From Dermanyssus gallinae (Eukaryota > Arthropoda > Arachnida > Mesostigmata > Dermanyssidae): a DNA stretch of 64,000 nt. Every line of letters starts with the position of its first letter. Position 1 is the first letter of the stretch. This document shows, piece by piece, positions 57,926 to 64,000 of this stretch. The notes beneath the pieces were generated by a model. The model worked only from the letters and a program-made list of their open reading frames with translations, was not told where the DNA came from and did no database searches. The stretch lies in assembly GCA_003439945.1 (NCBI GenBank), contig QVRM01007040.1, positions 298,501 to 362,500 of the forward strand, given 5' to 3'. The position numbers were made by a program, and so were the translations under genes.

Positions 57926-58429
57926 CACTCGTTAGATGTAGGTAAAGCTTATCAAGGAGTTTGTCGAAGAGCTGATGTCTACATGCTAATGTCACGTCCG
58001 GTTAGCCGGCCGGACTTCATCATAAGTATCATACACACACTTGTTGCTGGGTGGATATTTGTGGATAAAAAAAATTATGGATTATAAATATATATATATA
58101 CAACTCTAATTGCAATGACCGAATATCGTCCGGTACTTTAAAATGTATTATTATTATTATTATGAACACCCAGGTTGGGTAAATAATAAACGAGTACATC
58201 AGTCTCAATTAGTGGCTATTGACTGAACTGCTGGACATGCTGCGGCGTGGTATCTATCGCAATAGCCTAAGCATCTGGAGCACCTACAATACTAATGAAG
58301 ATCGTCGAATTTTCGCGTGCTGCATAACACGTGATGGAACTTGTGGGCTGCAAACATACGTTGAAATTTGCCTTTGTATAGCACTGTATTATTATCGATA
58401 TTATTATTCACAATAACATAACATTTACC

Positions 58430-60110
58430 GGTAGCAGATGCGCCTCATGTTTGGTTTAAATGAATTGTTTTAGCATAGTTGAACTGTAGCTAAATGGCGT
58501 TTTGTGCCGTCTGTAACTAATTTGTAATTCCGAGACGTTCCAAACCGCCAAGATAAGACGAACCGCTAAAAGGAAAGGGAAAGACGAAATAACTAGTGCA
58601 CGGAAACCCGTTCCAGAACTGCAAAAAGCATGGATAAAACGTGATCAAATGGTTTACATATTTCTTAGATAAAGCCTGGCATAATGAAAAGTATGCCAGG
58701 GTTTGAATGGACGTTGCAATAAGAATACGTTTGTATATGAATAGAATCTACCACTATCGGAGTAAAGCCATGAATCTACACATCTTGGGTCATCACCTGC
58801 TGTCAAGGTAGTTTGCATATTCAAGCCAACCAATACATTTGGAATAACATATTTAACATTAATATTGTGCATTCGATATCCATTTTCGTGATTCGATTTC
58901 TGTGCCATGTCGGCAATGCAGAGTAATACTGAACTGGACAACATAATGCAGCAAATTGTATTTCTGTTTTGCTACGTTCCGGAGGTGTTGGTGGCGTTTC
59001 TTGGTCTGTTTTAGCTCCAATTGGCCAAACGCCATACTAGCCGACTGCCAAACATGCCAAACAGAGGTCTGACATGGGGGTTCTCTAAACATGACACCAC
59101 GTGCGTATACGTGGCAATCTAATGTTCTGAAGTAGAGTAGTCTGTGTCAGCCTTGAGTACTAGGAATGTTCGGAATATTTCCGCTAGCCAACTTCTGCCC
59201 ACCGGAAAACGCACCGGCTCCCCCACCAGGTGGAGATGCCCGGCTACCAACCGTTTTCGTTCGAGCGACGCGTTTAAATACCTACCTGCCTATCTACGCT
59301 ATCGCGCTGAACGAGAGCCTCGCACAGCGCCGCCCGATAGAATTGCATGCAGTCCTCGTGTATGATCCGCCCCGGTAGCCAGCACAGCAACGCGCTAATA
59401 CGATTCGATCGCCAAGTTGTCACGCGGTATGCGCGGTGCGCATGCTTGCACTCGAGCAAGCATAAAGCATGCTAACCTACATTGTCCTACAGTCATTACT
59501 AGCCTTTGTTGGCTTTGAGGAGCTGTGAACCTCTGTACAAATGTAAACCATTTATGAGCATATATATGCATGCACACTTCTTATTGAGAATCGTGGCACG
59601 TGGCCACCAAGCCGGAGCGGAAAAGCCTATGGGGCGTTCGAAGTCTAACGAGGAGCACCCACCAGCCGTGGTACAGCAGGCATCTTACAGACGATGATCG
59701 CAGTGTAACGCGTGCGCGGAGCTGGCGTTAAGTGTGTATCGAGCACGCCGGCGATAGACGGCGATGAAATCGTCGAAATTGCACGATGTCTCTCGCGCGG
59801 TGACCCTATCAATAATGAATGAGCGAAAAAGTGAATCTGTAGGACGAAGCAGATGAATAAAGATGAAGGAAGCGTGAAAGCAAGAACAAGAGAGAGAGAG
59901 AGAGTTAAAGTCTTAACAGCAGATGAATTATAGAGATGGGACCAAACGGTCGAATAAGTGTGTAAGGCCCTGGTCGTTCGGTAGTTCTATAGGTATATTT
60001 GCGTCATACCGACGGAGAACCACTGAAGCCCCCCCGCTGCTTGTGACTATCCAGAGAAGTTGAAGACAAAGAAAAAGACGGAGGAATAAAGAGGAGCGCG
60101 TGTGTGAACA
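58430..60110. other. unique sequence with unassigned frames
   Basis: Two non-repetitive frames are notable but unrecognised. One is a 96-codon minus-strand frame 58944-58654 beginning M-L-S-S-S-V-L-L-C-I-A. The other is a 70-codon plus-strand frame 59166-59378 beginning M-F-G-I-F-P-L-A-N-F-C and ending V-Y-D-P-P-R. Neither has a domain, splice site or neighbour that supports it. A short (GA)n lies at 59890-59904. Confidence 0.4.
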
Positions 60111-60117
60111 ATGAAAG

Positions 60118-60147
60118 AACGAGAAATAAACGAATTTATTTCTCGTT
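60118..60147. repeat. perfect 13-bp hairpin, CGAA tetraloop
   Basis: Arm AACGAGAAATAAA (60118-60130), loop CGAA, complement at 60135-60147. Confidence 0.85.
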
Positions 60148-60196
60148 TTAATAAACGTTTTGGAATGAGTCAGCCATGTTTCACCAACGACAAAAA

Positions 60197-60232
60197 CCAT
60201 ATCAACAACAACAACATCATAATCATTATTAT

Positions 60233-60265
<33 letters not shown>

Positions 60266-60300
60266 GAGCATTAACCACAACAGCGGCAACTTTCACAGCA
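60197..60300. repeat. CAA/ATC triplet array
   Basis: Imperfect CAA with CAT/ATT units. Confidence 0.9.
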
Positions 60301-60757
60301 ATAACAAGAACATGACGACAGAAGTAACGACAGCAGAACGTGTGTATCCAGCGGCATATATATATTGGCTTCAATGTTTGCATATATATACACATCTGTG
60401 CATGCATATAGATACATACATACAACCACATGTAAAGATACGCACACACGCACACATACATGGCGCGTGCACGCAGAAGCCTGAATGCCCAGATAAATAA
60501 CAAACAACGGCAAGACGATGACGACGACGAGACAGGGCGCACAGTACGAAGAGCGGTGAGGGAGCGGCGGCAGTGGGGAGTGGGGCCCGGGAGGCAGGAT
60601 TTGTAGCGTCGTAGCGCTGTTTCTTGTTTGTTGCTACGGGCCCGGTGTTGTCGGTCTCCACCCCCCCGCCGAACCCCCGTCTCGCGCAGAACACCGCCAC
60701 AGCAGCCCCAAGGGAGCGCATCTTTGGCTCGTAACTCTTTCATTGTCCGGCGCGGGG

Positions 60758-60789
60758 GGAGGACGGGGGGGAGGACGGGGGGGGGGGGG
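60758..60789. repeat. G-rich runs
   Basis: GGGGGGAGGAC repeats ending in about ten consecutive G, a strong G-quadruplex candidate. Confidence 0.85.
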
Positions 60790-61001
60790 TTGTAGTCGTG
60801 GCCGACGACGACGGTCGTCGATGTTCAATCGTGGCTTCATCTGGCCGTCGGTTCGGCGGGTTCGGCCAACGATCCAACGGCATCAGCGTCCAATTGGACG
60901 GCGGCAGAAAAACGTCGGACAGCGGCGTGTTCCGCCGACAAGCAGTTCGGCATCGACTTCTGCCGGCTTGTTCTTTCTATGCTTTCCTCTTCTGTTAATC
61001 A

Positions 61002-61045
61002 GCAACAACAACAACAACAACAACAAAAACAACGACAACGACGAC
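61002..61045. repeat. (CAA)n array
   Basis: About 8 CAA units then GAC triplets. Confidence 0.95.
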
Positions 61046-61158
61046 AGCCACTAGGATCACATCGACAACCACAACGACAGATGATGACGACGACGACAGC
61101 GCCATCACCGCTGCAAAACCTGCAGACGACAACGATGTCGGTAAGGCCGAACATGTCC

Positions 61159-61192
<34 letters not shown>
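61159..61192. repeat. (AT)n microsatellite
   Basis: About 16 AT units. Confidence 0.95.
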
Positions 61193-61194
<2 letters not shown>

Positions 61195-61319
61195 AAGTAA
61201 CAACAACGGTGGGCTAAAGATCCGATACGCCTTCCGGTCTAAAATTCGCCCACAAACTCTTAACAACACCGTCTCCAAAACGAATCTGCTGTGCTCCACG
61301 CACGCAAAATTATCCACCG

Positions 61320-62688
61320 AGAAATAAAGGTTATATATGCATATATATGCATTCTATATATGCTATAAATCCTATATATGCATATATATACTGTTTTTAC
61401 CACGCTTATATATACATAAACCTATTAAGAGTGTCGTTCGACGAGCGCAAGACACGGCATCAACACACGGCTTTGTGTGCACACAAATGCTACCAAATAC
61501 CACATGCTTATGTCATTATATTGTAATAACGTCAGGGCCTTCTCACTCTTGTGATCTCTCTTGCTGTAATGCTTCTATTGCACAATGCAATTGAGAGAAC
61601 CACAAATGAGTAATGGGTGCACACATTAAATAATGTCCGGCAAATAATAATAACAATAATAATATTACGTCTACTTCGAGTGACAAACACCTGCCATGCA
61701 GAACATTTATAAGCACGACGATTACACGATGTGCATACACACAGAAAACGAACACACAGTCGCTTATTTTCCAGACGCGTGTCCATGAATTCATGTAATG
61801 CATACTCTTGTAGTAACAACAATAACAACACAACTATCCCTAATACATCATATATTTGCACTAAATAACTCACTCGTAATTTGTATGGAGGTATGTAGTA
61901 GACGTTTACCTGAATACGGGGCGTTCACTTGAATCTGGTAGTTAACCAAGATGTTTCATATATTTATATACATGAAGTCGTTGACCAACTATTATAGTAA
62001 AATGATCGCGGTGTTGCCAACCAAATCTCATGCAAGCTGCAACACATGCACGCAAAATAGCATGTGGAATGTGTCAAAAATGGTGATGTTATGCTGCCGC
62101 CTATCGACAGTGGTAGTAGCCAGCCAAATTACTAAGTTCTTGCGACCACGACGACTAATCGTTTGCCGAATCGTCCCAGGTCGCAACGTATACGTTAGGC
62201 AATATACTATTTGCCACAATTTACGTAAATTGCGCCAAAACGGTGCGTATAGCTTACGTAACGTTCGTCACGAAATAATGCCCTGCCCCGCCCTCGCCTT
62301 GCTTCAAAGCGCGTCCCTCGCCGCTGACGCAGGGCGAGTCAATTGTCAGGACGCCGAACGTGGTCCTGCAGTCACAAAGCGTCCTGCACTCACAACGCGT
62401 CCTGCAGTCACATGCTCCAGGGTTCTTGTGTGCGCCAACTTCGCAACTACACTACTTAGTTAGGCGCCCGACAGGCGTCGGCGTGCAATTTTCGTTCAAA
62501 TCGCCGCATTCATCCACGAAAATTGGCGAACAGCTCTGCGTTCCAGCAGCGTATACGAGAACGGCGTACAAATACACGTCATAGGCATTTTTATTGATTG
62601 GCTCACTGGCCGGCTGTCTAGTTGATTGATTGATTGGCCATTCTTTAACAGTAGGACAGTGTGCAGCCATTGTGGCAAAAACGTGGGC

Positions 62689-62690
<2 letters not shown>
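61320..62690. other. mostly unique noncoding sequence
   Basis: A 170-codon plus-strand frame at 61951-62463 is open, with many Cys but no recognised domain. It ends across a local triplication of CGTCCTGCAGTCACA-type units at about 62363-62412, which itself is a small tandem repeat. Confidence 0.45.

Positions 62691-62691
<1 letters not shown>

Positions 62692-62729
<38 letters not shown>
62692..62729. repeat. (AT)n microsatellite
   Basis: About 18 AT units. Confidence 0.95.
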
Positions 62730-62732
<3 letters not shown>

Positions 62733-62889
62733 GTTTATGCCTGAAAACGGTATAGGCGCTTCCCTGTGTGTCGCGTCTCTACTTTGTTTTGTGCAGAAGG
62801 CTGCTGCTAACAACAACAACAACCACCACCAGGATCGTTCCATCATGGATCAAATTGCCACGAGGTGTTCAGCCTGTTCCATCTTAGTC

Positions 62890-64000
62890 CTCGCACTCCC
62901 CCGCCTCTCCCCCCTCTTTCTCCCTATATATCTCTTTCTCCCTATCCTCCTCTTACTTCCCCTTCTCCCCCTCCCTCCCCCCTGTCTTTCTCTCTCTCGA
63001 AATCTGTGCCTCAAAGTGATTTCACTTACTGCCAGCAGCACAAGTCGATAGTTATGTTGTTTGTACGTCTACTAGTATCGTGGAAATAGTTGCGGCGGCA
63101 GTGGCGGCGGCGGGAAGTGGTGCGAATATGCGATGATGATGGCGATCACACGATCCGCGCTGCTACTGTTGCCGCTGTTGCAACGCCACCGAACGGCGGA
63201 TCGATTCGGCCCTGAGCGATCGGAGCTACATACCCAGCTACTGTTGAGCGGCTGTTTGATTGACATTGTGTTGTCGTTGCTGGTACGCGCTGCCGCTCTC
63301 GAGCGATTGAGTGGAGTGGAGTGGCGTTTTTTTCGGCTAGCGGCAATTCGGCCAGATTGACGACAATTGCTACGTCTACTGCCGGTAACAAGCGACACCA
63401 CACCACACCACAACAACAACACGGCTGTCTTCGACTCTTAGCCGAGTCGAGTTTAGTCGTTGTCTGTCTCGACGAAATCTGTCGTCGAATCATCGGTGTC
63501 ATTGGACGTCGTTTTGGCGCGACTTGGAAGTCGACACTAGCAGAAGCACTAGTTTGTACTTGCACAATCCGTTGCTTCCGTCCAGCACCAGCAGAGCTAC
63601 TGAGCTTCTAATCACATCACAATTCACTCGCAGATGGCGGGAGACGAAAAACGACTTAGCCCGAAACCTGGTCAAATTGTTAGCTAGGTAGGTAGGTAGG
63701 TAGGTGCGTGCTGTCACACTGCTCGAGAGGCAGGCAAATTTCAAAAATATCACACCTAGGCGACGAGGGCCGATATAAACGGTCTGGTCGATTCGATATG
63801 CATGACATAATAGCATAACTGAATGACTGATTGATTGATTTTGTTTTCGTTCGCTTTTGACAAGTTTGCATGCATATGGGTGTGTGTGTGCACACATAAT
63901 ACGCATTTACATCAGGGACGCACAAAGCTGCGTATAAAACGCAGCAGATTTAAACACACCTCTCGAAAAAAGGAGAGGAAAATGCCGCAGACAAGTTGTC
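62890..64000. other. C+T-rich then unique GC-richer sequence
   Basis: Pyrimidine-rich DNA with CT arrays at 62900-62999. Then a GC-richer stretch 63090-63620 with overlapping open frames on both strands that I cannot assign, and a (GGTA)n tract at 63685-63703. It could be promoter or 5' untranslated DNA, but no motif shows that. Confidence 0.4.

Overview
The window looks like noncoding DNA from an animal nuclear genome. It has no bacterial-style dense ORFs or operons. It is saturated with simple repeats, mainly (AT)n and CAA/GTT-, CAG/CTG-, CAT/ATG- and AAT-type triplets, separated by unique A+T-leaning sequence. It also carries fragments of Tc1/mariner transposons, non-LTR retrotransposons (LINEs) and tRNA-derived SINEs. 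Repeat style and element types fit an arthropod. A parasitiform mite is my best guess, but that is inference and not tested. Most long open frames (poly-N/Q/T, poly-L/V, Ile-Tyr repeats) are simply triplet or AT repeats read in frame. I recognise no intact conserved host gene. The window is best read as intergenic or intronic.

Layout. 1-9 kb: a LINE 3' end (804-1279), a truncated SINE (2785-2906) and many (AT)n tracts. 9-13 kb: dense CAA then GTT arrays on the same strand. 13-17 kb: the best candidate host coding sequence, a possible last exon on the minus strand (14359-14583), plus weaker candidates. 17-26 kb: triplet arrays, a tRNA-related repeat (19114-19174), a C24 run and a 15-bp minisatellite (24940-25320). 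27.5-30.1 kb: a 2.58-kb foldback Tc1/mariner-type element with about 600-bp inverted arms, each containing a copy of the transposase C-terminus, with a broken transposase between them. 30-46 kb: unique sequence and triplet arrays, then a decayed LINE reverse transcriptase (45924-46335, minus). 46.9-49.6 kb: a composite AT satellite, a 113-bp (AAT)n array, a MITE-like element (48663-49085) apparently related to the foldback arms, and a large AT palindrome. 50-54 kb: triplet arrays. 54.3-55.7 kb: a mariner transposase fossil (minus) split by two retro-insertions, each with its own target-site duplication. 56-64 kb: triplet and AT repeats with unique sequence.

The elements work as a record of transposition. 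LINEs supplied the retrotransposition machinery. A SINE and a LINE tail were copied into an already resident mariner. A Tc1/mariner-like element was rearranged into a foldback. The elements often sit beside or between (TA)n tracts, which suits families that target TA. Unrelated hairpins with stems of 10-23 bp (most 13 bp or longer) are scattered through the noncoding DNA. All similarity statements are by eye; no alignment or database search was run.
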